The position numbers were made by a program, and so were the translations under genes. This document shows, piece after piece, positions 44,765-53,538 of a DNA stretch of 64,000 bases (positions are counted from its first letter, which is position 1; the number at the start of each line of letters is the position of its first letter). The stretch comes from DAOTXS01 sp034435055 (GTDB lineage Bacteria; Chloroflexota; Anaerolineae; UBA4142). The stretch covers positions 62,001-126,000 of the forward strand of contig DAOTXS010000097.1 in NCBI GenBank assembly GCA_034435055.1. The letters run 5' to 3'. The notes beneath the pieces are model-generated. The model had not been told where the DNA came from and searched no databases. It was given only the letters and a program-made list of their open reading frames with translations.

Positions 44765-45012
44765 ATAAAATAATCCCCCATCATCCTGTACGAAAGGACG
44801 AGGGGGGACTCGTGGTGCCACCTTTCTTTGTCACGCGCTCCTTCGACTGCTCCGCTCAAGATACGTGTGACCTTGAAACTCGCTAACGGGAGTGAGCCGT
44901 CGCATCATGCGAATACGGGGGAGTGTTCTTCGCGTTTGACGAGAGACCGGCTTTTCACCTATCACGGTTCTCTAAACTCTCGCGTCTCAAACGTTACTCG
45001 TCTCCGCTCTTT
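44765..45012 (-). promoter_or_regulatory. T-box riboswitch upstream of aspS
   Basis: The minus strand holds the T-box core AAAGGTGGCACCACGAG (44825-44809). It is followed by a terminator stem (CCCCCTCGTCCT with AGGATGATGGGGG) and a T-rich tail (44806-44765). Upstream, TTTGA-CGAGAG pairs with CTCTCG-TCAAA to form a short stem I around an ACCG/CGGT hairpin. Uncharged tRNA would favour the antiterminator. I cannot fix the specifier codon by eye; GAC or AAC is expected. The 5' border is approximate. Confidence 0.9.
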
Positions 45013-45173
45013 TTATAACACATCTCGATGGATTGGTCAATTGACAAGGCGTGAATTTGGAAAATGAATCGCGGCTCGATTTTCTTGCTTTTGCGTGTTG
45101 AACGTGATAAACTATTTCTAGCCAGTGCGTCGGATAAATTGTCCGACCCAGATTATCTGGCAATGAGACGATT
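45013..45173 (+). other. divergent intergenic region upstream of tryptophanase
   Basis: Contains a small perfect stem GTCGGATAAATTGTCCGAC just upstream of the tryptophanase start and TTGAAC/TTGCGT-like hexamers, but no convincing promoter pair. I see no gene and no TnaC-like leader peptide. Confidence 0.3.
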
Positions 45174-46550
45174 ATGGCACAGTACACACTCGAACCTTTC
45201 AAAATCAAATCGGTCGAAGCGATTCCGGTGACGACGCGCGCCGAGCGCGAAAAATTTATTGCCGATGCTGGCTACAATATTTTTCGCTTGCCGAGCCGTG
45301 CGGTTACCATCGATTTCCTCACCGATTCCGGCACCAGCGCGATGAGCGACCATCAATGGGCAGGAATGCTCGCCGGCGACGAATCGTACGCCGGGTCGAA
45401 AAATTATTTTCACCTCGCGCAAGTCGTCCGCGATATTTTTGGCTTTGAGCAATTTGTGCCGACGCATCAGGGACGCGGCGCAGAACAAGTGCTGTTCAAC
45501 ATCCTTGTGCAACCCGGCAAAGTGGTGCCCAGCAACACACATTTCGACACGACGCGCGCAAACATCGAAGCGATTGGCGGTGTCGCGCTCGACCTCGTGA
45601 TTCCCGAAGGACTCGATCCGACGAATCGGCATCCGTTCAAAGGGAATATGAATCTGGCGAATTTGCAAAAGACAATTGAGCGTGTCGGCGTCGAAAACAT
45701 TCCGCTGGCGATGATGACGATCACGAATAACGCGGTTGGCGGTCAGCCGGTTTCACTAGCGAATATTCGCGCGACGAAAGAATTGCTCGCGCGGTACAAG
45801 ATTCCGTTTTTCATCGATGCGTGTCGTTACGCTGAGAATTGTTATTTTATCCAGCAACGAGAAGATGATTATCGCCACAAATCGATCATTGAAATCGCGC
45901 GCGAAATTTTTGCGTATGCCGATGGCTTTACGATGAGCGCGAAGAAAGATGGACTGGTGAACATCGGTGGACTGTTGGCGGCGCGCGATGCAAAATTATT
46001 CGAGCAGATTCAGAATCGCTTGATTCTCACCGAGGGCTTTGTGTCGTACGGCGGACTCGCGCGGCGCGATTTGGAGGCGATGGCACGCGGCTTGGTCGAA
46101 GCGACCGACGAAAAATATTTGGCGTATCGTACCGGGCAGATTCGTTATCTTGCCGAGCGCTTGCAAGAAAATCGTATTCCAATCGTCGAACCGCCGGGCG
46201 GCCACGCGCTCTTTCTCGACGGCAAACGATTCCTGCCGCACATTCCGCAGTCGCAGTTTCCGGCGCAGGCGTTGACCATTGCGTTGTATGTGGAAGGCGG
46301 CATTCGCGGGTGCGAGATTGGGAGTGTGATGTTCGCGCATAAAGACGCGGCGACCGGCGAGATGAAATATCCTGCACTCGATTTGGTGCGGTTGGCAATT
46401 CCGCGCCGCGTGTACACGCAATCGCATTTGGATTACGTCGCGGACGTGATTATCGAGTTGTATCGCAAGCGCGAGACGATTCGTGGCGTCAAGCTAGTTT
46501 GGGAAGCGCCGTTGCTGCGACATTTCACGGCGAAGTTTGAGAGGGTGTGA
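45174..46550 (+). CDS. tnaA: tryptophanase (PLP-dependent beta-eliminating lyase)
   Basis: 458 residues, normal length. Splits tryptophan to indole, pyruvate and ammonia. The PLP lysine is in TMSAKKDGLVNIGG; family blocks include IDFLTDSGTSAMSD and VPTHQGRGAEQ. Specificity positions match tryptophanase rather than tyrosine phenol-lyase: FDTTR (Asp where TPL has Thr), GCEIGS (Ile where TPL has the phenol-binding Arg) and LLRHFTAKF (His where TPL has Phe). The gene stands alone without a permease or TnaC leader. It ends three bases before the next gene. Confidence 0.9.
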   Translation: MAQYTLEPFKIKSVEAIPVTTRAEREKFIADAGYNIFRLPSRAVTIDFLTDSGTSAMSDHQWAGMLAGDESYAGSKNYFHLAQVVRDIFGFEQFVPTHQGRGAEQVLFNILVQPGKVVPSNTHFDTTRANIEAIGGVALDLVIPEGLDPTNRHPFKGNMNLANLQKTIERVGVENIPLAMMTITNNAVGGQPVSLANIRATKELLARYKIPFFIDACRYAENCYFIQQREDDYRHKSIIEIAREIFAYADGFTMSAKKDGLVNIGGLLAARDAKLFEQIQNRLILTEGFVSYGGLARRDLEAMARGLVEATDEKYLAYRTGQIRYLAERLQENRIPIVEPPGGHALFLDGKRFLPHIPQSQFPAQALTIALYVEGGIRGCEIGSVMFAHKDAATGEMKYPALDLVRLAIPRRVYTQSHLDYVADVIIELYRKRETIRGVKLVWEAPLLRHFTAKFERV

Positions 46551-46553
46551 ATT

Positions 46554-47129
46554 ATGCCCGAAATCACCAAACGTTCAATCTTCAAAAATCGTGCCGCGTG
46601 GCGCGCGTGGTTGGAAAAGCATCACGCGCGCGAAACAGAATTGTGGCTCGTGTTCTACAAAAAGAATTCCAACAGACCGACCGTCACGTACAACGAAGCC
46701 GTCGAGGAGGCGTTGTGCTTTGGCTGGATCGATGGCTTGACCAAAGGCATCGACGAAGAAAAATATGCGGTGCGTTTTACGCCGCGCAAAAGCGCAAGTG
46801 TTTGGTCCGAGTCGAATAAAAAGCGCGTGGCGAAAATGATTGCAGAAGGCAAAATGATGTCTGTCGGATTAGCAAAAGTCGAGGAAGCGAAACGCAACGG
46901 CGAATGGGAGAAAGCGACAATGCGCGAAGATGTGTCGAATGTCCCGGCAGATTTAAAGTGCGCGCTGCAAGCGGACAAAATCGCGCAACAAAATTTTGAA
47001 AAACTCGCGCCGTCGCACAAGCGGCAGTACATTTATTGGATTACGGAAGCCAAGCGCGACGAGACGCGGCAAAAGCGGATTCGCGAAACGGTGCGGATGG
47101 TGAAGGCGCACAAGCGGCTGGGACAATAA
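46554..47129 (+). CDS. YdeI/OmdA-family protein
   Basis: 191 residues. N-terminal block RAAWRAWLEKHHARETELWL, then VTYNEAVEEALCFGWIDG and RFTPRKSASVWSE are hallmarks of the YdeI (bacteriocin-protection / OmpD-associated) family. The C-terminal helical part ends in ITEAKRDETRQKRI, also typical. Cytoplasmic, role poorly known. Probably co-transcribed with tryptophanase. Confidence 0.85.
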   Translation: MPEITKRSIFKNRAAWRAWLEKHHARETELWLVFYKKNSNRPTVTYNEAVEEALCFGWIDGLTKGIDEEKYAVRFTPRKSASVWSESNKKRVAKMIAEGKMMSVGLAKVEEAKRNGEWEKATMREDVSNVPADLKCALQADKIAQQNFEKLAPSHKRQYIYWITEAKRDETRQKRIRETVRMVKAHKRLGQ

Positions 47130-47133
47130 ATCG

Positions 47134-47170
47134 ATCCGCAGATTGCACAGAAAAAATATTATCTGCGGAT
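47134..47170. repeat. palindrome between convergent genes
   Basis: ATCCGCAGAT and ATCTGCGGAT around a 17-base A-rich loop. Could serve as a terminator in both directions, although the T tract is in the loop. Confidence 0.5.
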
Positions 47171-47175
47171 TCATT

Positions 47176-48186
47176 TCACCGCACGCGCCGGGTCATTGCG
47201 TCCGCAATTTCGCGCAAGCGATCCATCGCCGGGTTATCGATGCCGGTTGCATCGAGCGCGGCGAGCGCGGCGGCGCGATGTTCGTCCGCACGTTTCTGCG
47301 TTTGCTCGCGTGCGCCGATGGCATCGAGGAGCAAGAGCACGCGCGCTACATCGTCCGGCGTCAGTTGCGGTTTGCTGTAAATCGCTCGTAGCGTCGCGCC
47401 GTGTTGCGGATGACTCAAGCCGATGATTGCCGGGAGCGATTTCTTTTTCGTCAGAATATCGGTTGCCGCCGATTTGCCGGTAACCGATGAATTGCCCCAG
47501 ATGCCCAGAATGTCGTCGGTCATTTGAAACGCCAAGCCGATATTTTCGCCAAAACGTTCAAAGGTTTCCAGCAAGCGGTGATCTTGCGTACCGAGCATCG
47601 CGCCCAGCCGCGCCGACGACGCAATCAACGCGGCAGTCTTGCCGCGAATCATTTTCAAATATTCGTCGATGGTGACATCGAGCCGCGCTTCAAAACTGAG
47701 ATCGAGAAATTGGCCGTGACACAACGCGAGCGTCGTCGCATCGAATTCGTAATTGATGTGCGCGCACTGATCGATGGCAATGCCTTGTTGCGGCATTTTG
47801 TCGAGCGCGAGCCGCGCCAGCATAAACATCCCATCGCCCGCGTTCAATCCTTGCGCCAAGCCCCACACCTTCCACACCGCCGGACGACCGCGCCGTTCGT
47901 CGCTTTGATCTTCGATGTCGTCGTGAATCAGCGAAAAGTTATGCACCAATTCGATAGCGGCGGCAACCGGCAATGCGCGTTTCCAATCGCCGCAAACCGC
48001 TTCGCACGTGAGTAAACAAAGCAACGGACGGACACGTTTACCGGCATCGTTTTTCGTTGGCGCAAAATTGGCATTCGTCCAACCGAGATGATATTTGAAC
48101 ATGCCATAGTACGGGGCAAATGCCGGCTCCGGCGCATTGACGAGCGAACGCAATTCATTTTCTAGAGCGGTGAGGTAAGCGTCCAT
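47176..48186 (-). CDS. polyprenyl diphosphate synthase (geranylgeranyl diphosphate synthase type)
   Basis: 336 residues from ATG 48186; the upstream extension (LRFARNDK) is repeat-derived. The first Asp-rich motif is SLIHDDIEDQSDERRG and the second QMTDDILGIWG, both complete. It condenses IPP with allylic diphosphates; exact chain length cannot be read with certainty. It lies directly downstream of the IPP isomerase gene, forming a small isoprenoid operon. Confidence 0.9.
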   Translation of the reverse strand: MDAYLTALENELRSLVNAPEPAFAPYYGMFKYHLGWTNANFAPTKNDAGKRVRPLLCLLTCEAVCGDWKRALPVAAAIELVHNFSLIHDDIEDQSDERRGRPAVWKVWGLAQGLNAGDGMFMLARLALDKMPQQGIAIDQCAHINYEFDATTLALCHGQFLDLSFEARLDVTIDEYLKMIRGKTAALIASSARLGAMLGTQDHRLLETFERFGENIGLAFQMTDDILGIWGNSSVTGKSAATDILTKKKSLPAIIGLSHPQHGATLRAIYSKPQLTPDDVARVLLLLDAIGAREQTQKRADEHRAAALAALDATGIDNPAMDRLREIADAMTRRVR

Positions 48187-48199
48187 TAACCAATCCCGT

Positions 48200-48292
48200 T
48201 TGTCATTACGAGCGAAGCGAAGCAATCTCTCAAGAGACTTTTGAGACGCGTACGCGGCTTCGTCGGCGCAAACTGCCTCCTCGCAATGACAA
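48200..48292. repeat. intergenic repeat (TCATTACGAGCGAAGCGAAGC family)
   Basis: TTGTCATTACGAGCGAAGCG and CTCCTCGCAATGACAA are inverted ends; AAGCAATCTC lies inside. Same family as 13083-13165 (in frame) and 33975-34016. Confidence 0.75.
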
Positions 48293-48298
48293 TTAAAG

Positions 48299-49336
48299 TC
48301 ATACTTTCTTCAGGTGTTTTGTTTCTCTCAACGCATCTAAATTCTCTGCACCGATGCCGAACATTGCCACGCGGATTTGTTCCTCGATCATTTTGATGCC
48401 TTCGATCACATCTTCCGCGCCGCGATCCGCAAGCCGCAACATCGGTGAAGCGAAGCCAACCAGCCGCGCGCCGAGCGCGATACACTTGGCGGCATCGACG
48501 CCGTCTTTGATTCCACCGCTTGCAATCAACGGCAAGCCCGGCGCGCCGCGTTGCGCGTGTTCCAAACTTTCGGTGGTGGGCAAACCCCAATCCCAAAACG
48601 CCAGCGCTAGTTCGCGCAAAAACGCCGACGGTGCGCGGTACGCTTCAACTGCCGCCCACGACGTACCGCCCGCGCCGGCAACATCGATTGCCGCGACGCC
48701 GGCGTTGGCTAATTGCCGCGCCGTCTCTTCCGAAATGCCAAAGCCCACTTCTTTGGCGATGACCGGCGTCGTCAGCGCGCGGCACACTTTTTCGATCTGG
48801 TTCAGCAAACCGCGCCAATTCACATTGCCGCCGGCTTGTACCGCTTCTTGAATCGAGTTGAGGTGGAGGATCAACGCATCGGCGCGAATCATTTCCACCG
48901 CGCGGCGGCAATGGTCGACGGTATAATTGTAGTTGAGTTGAATCGCGCCGAGATTGGCGAACAACAAAATATCGGGCGCGACGCGGCGCACCTGGTACGT
49001 GTACGCGAGCGATTCATCTTCGATTGCCGCGCGTTGCGAGCCAAGTCCCATCGCAATGCCGGTCGCTTGCGCCGCGCTTGCCAGTGTCAAGTTGATGCGT
49101 TCGGCTTCGTGCGCGCCGCCGGTCATCGATGAAATCAAAATGGGCGCGCGCAATTTTTTGCCGAATAACGTCGTCGCCAGCGAAATGTCGCTCAGGTTGA
49201 TTTCGGGAAGTGCTTGATGCACAAAGCGATAACGTTCCAACCCGGTCTTGGTCTGCTTGAATTGAACATCCTCGGTCAGGTTGATGCGAAGATGCTCCAG
49301 TTTGCGATTTTCGTGAGTGGTTTCGTCAGGGGACAT
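48299..49336 (-). CDS. fni: type 2 isopentenyl-diphosphate delta-isomerase (FMN-dependent)
   Basis: 345 residues, family-typical. FMN TIM barrel with ILISSMTGG, GIAMGLGSQR, LNSIQEAVQAGGNVNW (with the catalytic Gln region), VGFGIS and LIASGGIKDG. It interconverts IPP and DMAPP with FMN and Mg. AAAGGA lies six bases before the ATG. The next gene on the transcript is the prenyl diphosphate synthase. Confidence 0.93.
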   Translation of the reverse strand: MSPDETTHENRKLEHLRINLTEDVQFKQTKTGLERYRFVHQALPEINLSDISLATTLFGKKLRAPILISSMTGGAHEAERINLTLASAAQATGIAMGLGSQRAAIEDESLAYTYQVRRVAPDILLFANLGAIQLNYNYTVDHCRRAVEMIRADALILHLNSIQEAVQAGGNVNWRGLLNQIEKVCRALTTPVIAKEVGFGISEETARQLANAGVAAIDVAGAGGTSWAAVEAYRAPSAFLRELALAFWDWGLPTTESLEHAQRGAPGLPLIASGGIKDGVDAAKCIALGARLVGFASPMLRLADRGAEDVIEGIKMIEEQIRVAMFGIGAENLDALRETKHLKKV

Positions 49337-49401
49337 GAAATCCTTTGCGTCGAGCGTAACCGATTGCCCAGCGTGGTGTTAAAGTGTGCAAACGCAGACG
49401 A

Positions 49402-49410
49402 ATTATAGCA
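49402..49410 (-). promoter_or_regulatory. extended -10 promoter of the isoprenoid operon
   Basis: Minus strand TGCTATAAT, i.e. TGn plus perfect TATAAT, about 65 bases upstream of the isomerase start. Lies next to the divergent acpP promoter. Confidence 0.55.
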
Positions 49411-49421
49411 CAAGTGAGAGG

Positions 49422-49450
49422 TTGACGCACGAGCCAATTCCGCATATACT
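49422..49450 (+). promoter_or_regulatory. acpP promoter
   Basis: TTGACG (49422-49427), 17 bases, TATACT (49445-49450): a near-consensus sigma70 promoter. Confidence 0.75.
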
Positions 49451-49507
49451 TGGCGCGGTTGACGAGCTCATCTTTCGTCTGCAGATTATTTCACAGGAGG
49501 GGATCCG

Positions 49508-49747
49508 ATGGATCAGCAGGTTTTTGAACAGGTTAAAGCAATTATTGTAGACAAACTCGGCGTCGATGCCAGCAAAGTCAAACCCGAGGCACGGTTTCGT
49601 GAAGATTTGGAGGCGGACTCGCTCGATCTCGTCGAATTGATTATGGAATTTGAAGAAAAATTCGGCGGCGAGATTTCTGACGAAGAAGCGCAGAAAATCA
49701 CAACGGTCGGCGAAGCTGTGGCATATCTAGAATCTGCCAAAAAATAA
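49508..49747 (+). CDS. acpP: acyl carrier protein
   Basis: 79 residues, four-helix carrier protein. The phosphopantetheine Ser38 is in LEADSLDLVELIMEFEE. AGGAGGGG precedes the ATG. It carries acyl chains in fatty-acid synthesis. It is separated from the usual fab genes here; its own strong promoter and downstream terminator suggest high, independent expression. Confidence 0.96.
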   Translation: MDQQVFEQVKAIIVDKLGVDASKVKPEARFREDLEADSLDLVELIMEFEEKFGGEISDEEAQKITTVGEAVAYLESAKK

Positions 49748-49784
49748 TTAGACTGCCGCTTCGCGCACGAGCAAAGCAATCGAT

Positions 49785-49811
49785 GGGAACGCTGTCGCGC
49801 GTTCCCTTTTT
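49785..49811 (+). terminator. acpP terminator
   Basis: GGGAACGC, loop, GCGTTCCC, TTTTTG. Ends ten bases before the next start, so readthrough probably feeds the downstream genes. Confidence 0.8.
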
Positions 49812-49820
49812 GTTGCAACG

Positions 49821-50492
49821 ATGAAAATTCTCGACAACGGTTTACCCCTTTTCCCTTTGAATACAGTTTTGTTTCCGCACGCGCGATTGCCGCTGCATAT
49901 TTTCGAACCGCGCTACCGGGAAATGATCGCGCGTTGTATCGATGACGATCTGGCGTTCGGTGTTCTACTGATCAAAGAAGGCGTCGAAGTAGGCGGGCTA
50001 GCGATTCCGCACCCGGTGGGTACCCTCGCGCAGATCACCAATCTCACGCACTTGCCCGATGGTCGAATGAATTTGACCGCGCTCGGCGTAACGCGTTTTC
50101 GATTACTGGAACAATTCGATGCTCACGCGTACGCGACGGGACGCATCGTGTTGTTGCCGGACGAACACGTCGATGAAACGCAGACGCAACCGGTTGCGGC
50201 GGACGTGCGGCGCTGGTTCACCGAGTACGTGCGCGCGATTCGCCAAGTGAGCGAACCCGACCGCGTTGCAACCGCGTTCAATCTACCCGACGACTCAACG
50301 GCGCTTTCGTACATCGTCGCCGCCGTGTTGCCAATCACCGCGTTGGAAAAACAAATGTTGCTGGAAATTCAAACGACGCACGAACGCTTGCAACGCGAGT
50401 TGAATTTGTTGCGGCGCGAGATCGAGTTGCTGAAAACGATGCTGGAAAAATTGCCGCGCCTGCCCGACCAGGGATTATTTTCGCTGAATTGA
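49821..50492 (+). CDS. stand-alone Lon N-terminal (LAN) domain protein
   Basis: 223 residues. The Lon substrate-binding domain is clear: GLPLFPLNTVLFPHARLPLHIFEPRYREMI. The AAA+ and protease domains of Lon are absent; the C-terminus is a coiled-coil-like helix (HERLQRELNLLRREIELLK). Such stand-alone proteins are common and of unclear function, perhaps adaptors. Its stop is one base before the mobA start. Confidence 0.88.
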   Translation: MKILDNGLPLFPLNTVLFPHARLPLHIFEPRYREMIARCIDDDLAFGVLLIKEGVEVGGLAIPHPVGTLAQITNLTHLPDGRMNLTALGVTRFRLLEQFDAHAYATGRIVLLPDEHVDETQTQPVAADVRRWFTEYVRAIRQVSEPDRVATAFNLPDDSTALSYIVAAVLPITALEKQMLLEIQTTHERLQRELNLLRREIELLKTMLEKLPRLPDQGLFSLN

Positions 50493-50493
50493 G

Positions 50494-51192
50494 ATGATCG
50501 AATTCTTACCTCGCGTGAGTGCAGTGATTCTCGCCGGCGGAAAAAGCCGGCGGATGGGGCGCGATAAATCGTTTCTCGAATTTGACGGCAAACCGCTGAT
50601 CAGTCGTGTGATCGAGCAAGCCGGCAAAGTTTGCGCCGAGACCATCATCGTAGCGAACGATGTTGAATTGTACCGACAGTTTGGCTTGCGTGTGGTGAGC
50701 GATGTTTTCCCCCACAAAGGTTCGCTGGGGGGATTATATTCCGGCTTGCTTGCCGCGCAAGACGAGAATGTTTTGGCACTGGCGTGTGATATGCCTTTTC
50801 TCAATCCAGACCTGATCCGGTATATGATTTCGATCAAGTCAGAGTACGATGTGGTTATTCCACGCGCGCGTGGACTCTCTGGGCACACGCCGCGTTCATC
50901 GAGCGAACGCAAACCGCGCGTGGATACTATCCCGCCACGCCCGGATCAAATGCTGGCGAAAGAAGCCGACCTCCATCCGTTACACGCGATTTATTCCAAA
51001 CGCTGTTTGCCCATCATCGCCGAACGTCTCCGGGTTGACGATCTCCGCTTGATCAGTATTTTGCCAGATGTAAAAACCCGCATTGTAGAGGTCGCTGAAA
51101 TTGATCGATTCGATCCCAAACACATTTCATTTTTCAACGCAAATACACCGGCAGATTTTGAAATCGCCCAACGGTTGATGACCGATGTTTGA
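50494..51192 (+). CDS. mobA: molybdenum cofactor guanylyltransferase MobA
   Basis: 232 residues. Nucleotide-binding signature LAGGKSRRMGRDKSFLEFDG and metal-binding ACDMPFLNPDLI. It links GMP to molybdopterin to make MGD. A stretch at about residues 125-158 (RGLSGHTPRSSSERKPRVD onward), between DVVIPRA and PLHAIYSK, is longer than usual and low in conservation. The next gene, fdhD, overlaps its last eight bases. Confidence 0.9.
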   Translation: MIEFLPRVSAVILAGGKSRRMGRDKSFLEFDGKPLISRVIEQAGKVCAETIIVANDVELYRQFGLRVVSDVFPHKGSLGGLYSGLLAAQDENVLALACDMPFLNPDLIRYMISIKSEYDVVIPRARGLSGHTPRSSSERKPRVDTIPPRPDQMLAKEADLHPLHAIYSKRCLPIIAERLRVDDLRLISILPDVKTRIVEVAEIDRFDPKHISFFNANTPADFEIAQRLMTDV

Positions 51193-52036
51193 AGCCAAAG
51201 CATCCGTACGGATTTATCGTGTAACCGAAAAAAGCCGCCAAGCCGTCGACGGGGTCATCATTGGCGAGAGTCAATGTGGATTGTTTGTCAACGGCATCGA
51301 AGTGGTTACGTTCATGGCGACGGTGCGCAATTTGCATCACCTCGCGCTCGGTTTTCTCGCATCGGAAAAATTGATTAGTGGCTTGAATGACGTTGCATCG
51401 ATTCGCGTTCACGAGGCGGCAGATCAAGTGTATTGGTACATTCCATCGTTGGGTGTCAACGAAGTTCGACACATCGCGCCGTGCGAAGGCGGCGTGGGCG
51501 CAATCGAAGTGCGTCTCACGCACAATGCTTTTCGCCTGCCGCCGCATCGTACGTTGACGAGTGGCTGCGGCGGCGGTGTAACATTCGACGATTTGTCGCA
51601 AGCGCAAACGCCGCTCGATTCCAACCGCACAATCCGCGCCGCGCAGATTTTTGCGATGATGCGCGAGTTGAATCATCGCGCCACGTTGTACCGCGAATGT
51701 CGCGGCGTGCATACTTCTGCGCTTACCGACGGCGCGCAGTTGCTTGCGCTCGCCGAAGATGTGGGGCGCCACAACACACTCGACAAGATTCGCGGCGATT
51801 GCATGATGCGTGGCGTGAACACGCACGATACGATGCTCATTACCACCGGACGCATTTCATCGGAGATGATCACCAAAGCCGCCAAGATGCGCGTGCCGAT
51901 TGTCGTTTCGCGCACCTCGCCGACGCATTTGGCGATGCAATTGGCGCGCGCGTGGAATATCGCGCTGGTTGGTTATGCGCGTGGCGGCGAGATGCAAGTG
52001 TATACCGGGATTGAAAGAATTATTGTAGACGGATGA
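51185..52036 (+). CDS. fdhD: formate dehydrogenase accessory sulfurtransferase FdhD
   Basis: 283 residues. FdhD passes sulfur from a cysteine desulfurase to bis-MGD cofactors before insertion into formate dehydrogenase. Family blocks: VRNLHHLALGFLASE, the cysteine motif TLTSGCGGGV, GVHTSALTD, EDVGRHNTLDK and TGRISSEMI. The usual CxxC of E. coli FdhD is here CGGG, one Cys only. No formate dehydrogenase gene is in the window. The ATG overlaps mobA by eight bases. Confidence 0.93.
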   Translation: MFEAKASVRIYRVTEKSRQAVDGVIIGESQCGLFVNGIEVVTFMATVRNLHHLALGFLASEKLISGLNDVASIRVHEAADQVYWYIPSLGVNEVRHIAPCEGGVGAIEVRLTHNAFRLPPHRTLTSGCGGGVTFDDLSQAQTPLDSNRTIRAAQIFAMMRELNHRATLYRECRGVHTSALTDGAQLLALAEDVGRHNTLDKIRGDCMMRGVNTHDTMLITTGRISSEMITKAAKMRVPIVVSRTSPTHLAMQLARAWNIALVGYARGGEMQVYTGIERIIVDG

Positions 52037-52092
52037 CCGGAGACGGAAGACCGGGCATAACGGTCATCCGTCGCCGGTCTTCGGTCGAAAGA
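52020..52092. repeat. palindromic repeat between fdhD and moeA
   Basis: GACGGATGACCGGAGACGG faces CCGTCGCCGGTCTTCGGTC around ACCGGGCATAACGG. Begins before the fdhD stop. Related to the GACGAAR family. Confidence 0.7.
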
Positions 52093-52101
52093 GGTTTTTG
52101 A

Positions 52102-53364
52102 ATGATTTCAGTTGAAGAAGCCTTGGCGTACATTCTCAAACATTTTCAACCGCTCGAACCTGAACGTGTGTCATTACTTGAATCGTTGGATCGCGTCTTG
52201 ACTGAAGATATTGTGTCGGACATTAATGTGCCGCCGTTTGCCAATTCCGCGATGGACGGCTACGCAGTCCGCGCAGAAGATGTTGCGAACGCAACCACAG
52301 AAAATCCGATTCGCTTGCGTGTCATCGGCGAGGTGGCGGCGGGGTACACTTCGCAACTCAAAGTTGAGCCCGGCACGGCAATGCGGATTATGACTGGCGC
52401 GCCGATGCCGGCGGGGTCGGACGCGGTGGTGCGATTCGAAGAAACTTCGGAAGGCACGGCGGCAAAGGGTGAAGGAAAAAAACGTGAGCAAGTCTCGATT
52501 TTGAAATCGGTCAAGCGCGGCGATAATATGCGTAACGCCGGCGAAGATGTTCGCATCGGCGAAGTTGTTTTTCCAAAAGGCACAGTTGTGCGCGCGGCGG
52601 AGATTGGCGTGATGGCGTCGTTGGGCAAAAAATTCGTGAATGTGCATCGACGTCCGCGCGTGGCGATTCTAGCGACCGGTGATGAACTTGTCGCTATCGA
52701 TGAGCCGATTACGCCGGGCAAGATTCGCAACTCGAACGAGTACTCGAACGCGGCGGCGGTTCTCAAAGCCGGCGGCATTCCGATTCAACTCGGCATCGCC
52801 CGCGACAACATCGACGACTTGACATCAAAAATCCGTGCGGGACTGGACGCCAATGTCGATTTGTTTCTCACGAGCGCGGGTGTCTCCGTCGGCGATTACG
52901 ATATCGTCAAAGAGGTGTTGAACGCGGAAGGCGAAATGCACTTTTGGCAAGTGCGAATGAAGCCGGGCAAACCATTGGCGTTTGGCATCTTGCGCGCGCG
53001 CAGCGAAAAGAATGTGCCATTGCTTGGCTTGCCCGGCAATCCGGTCAGCGCGATGATTTCGTTTGAAGTGTTTGCGCGCCGCGCGATTTTGACGATGCTT
53101 GGCAAAACAAAATTCGATCGTCCGACGGTGCGCGCCGAGTTGCTCGAAGATATCAAGAACGATGCGCAACGGCGCAACTTTATTCGCGTTGTCGTCGAGA
53201 AACGCGGCAGTGGTTACGTTGCTCGTTCCACCGGCGAACAAGGTTCCGGCATTCTCACTTCGGTCGCGCGCGCGAACGGCTTGGTGGTCGTGTCGGAAGA
53301 TGTGCCGTACGTTCGCAAAGGTGAGACGGTCGAGGTGCAGATGCTCGATATGCCAGAATGGTGA
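52102..53364 (+). CDS. moeA: molybdopterin molybdotransferase MoeA
   Basis: 420 residues. Domains: NSAMDGYAVRAED near residue 51, AGYTSQLKVEPGTAMRIMTG, the MoCF-binding domain with ILATGDELV and SNEYSNAAAV, SAGVSVGDYD, and PLLGLPGNPVSAM. It inserts molybdate (or tungstate) into adenylylated molybdopterin. Preceded by AGAGG. It lies just upstream of the kinase/AOR module, whose enzyme needs the pterin cofactor. Confidence 0.95.
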   Translation: MISVEEALAYILKHFQPLEPERVSLLESLDRVLTEDIVSDINVPPFANSAMDGYAVRAEDVANATTENPIRLRVIGEVAAGYTSQLKVEPGTAMRIMTGAPMPAGSDAVVRFEETSEGTAAKGEGKKREQVSILKSVKRGDNMRNAGEDVRIGEVVFPKGTVVRAAEIGVMASLGKKFVNVHRRPRVAILATGDELVAIDEPITPGKIRNSNEYSNAAAVLKAGGIPIQLGIARDNIDDLTSKIRAGLDANVDLFLTSAGVSVGDYDIVKEVLNAEGEMHFWQVRMKPGKPLAFGILRARSEKNVPLLGLPGNPVSAMISFEVFARRAILTMLGKTKFDRPTVRAELLEDIKNDAQRRNFIRVVVEKRGSGYVARSTGEQGSGILTSVARANGLVVVSEDVPYVRKGETVEVQMLDMPEW

Positions 53365-53373
53365 ACCAAAGTT

Positions 53374-53402
53374 TTGACTTTTCGGATGCATCGCAATATA
53401 AT
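53374..53402 (+). promoter_or_regulatory. promoter of the sensor-kinase gene
   Basis: TTGACT (53374-53379), 17 bases, TATAAT (53397-53402). Starts ten bases after moeA ends. Confidence 0.75.
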
Positions 53403-53461
53403 AAATACGGATTATCAATATGAGCGACGATGCTTATAACCTAGTCCGGGGGTCGTGATCG

Positions 53462-53489
53462 CCTCTCTCGAAAGTTGGGAGAGGTTTTT
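53462..53489 (+). terminator. terminator-like hairpin in the kinase leader
   Basis: CCTCTCTC, GAAAGTT, GGGAGAGG, TTTTTG. It is downstream of the kinase promoter and 50 bases before the chosen start, so it acts on this transcript. Confidence 0.6.
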
Positions 53490-53538
53490 GCTTTCTATTC
53501 TTTGGCATGGTATTTGTTCGATTACTCGGCAAATCGAT

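Noticed and set aside
45174..46550. Tyrosine phenol-lyase instead of tryptophanase
   Set aside because: Three specificity positions (Asp in FDTT, Ile in CEIGS, His in LRHFTAK) match tryptophanase, and the phenol-binding Arg is absent.
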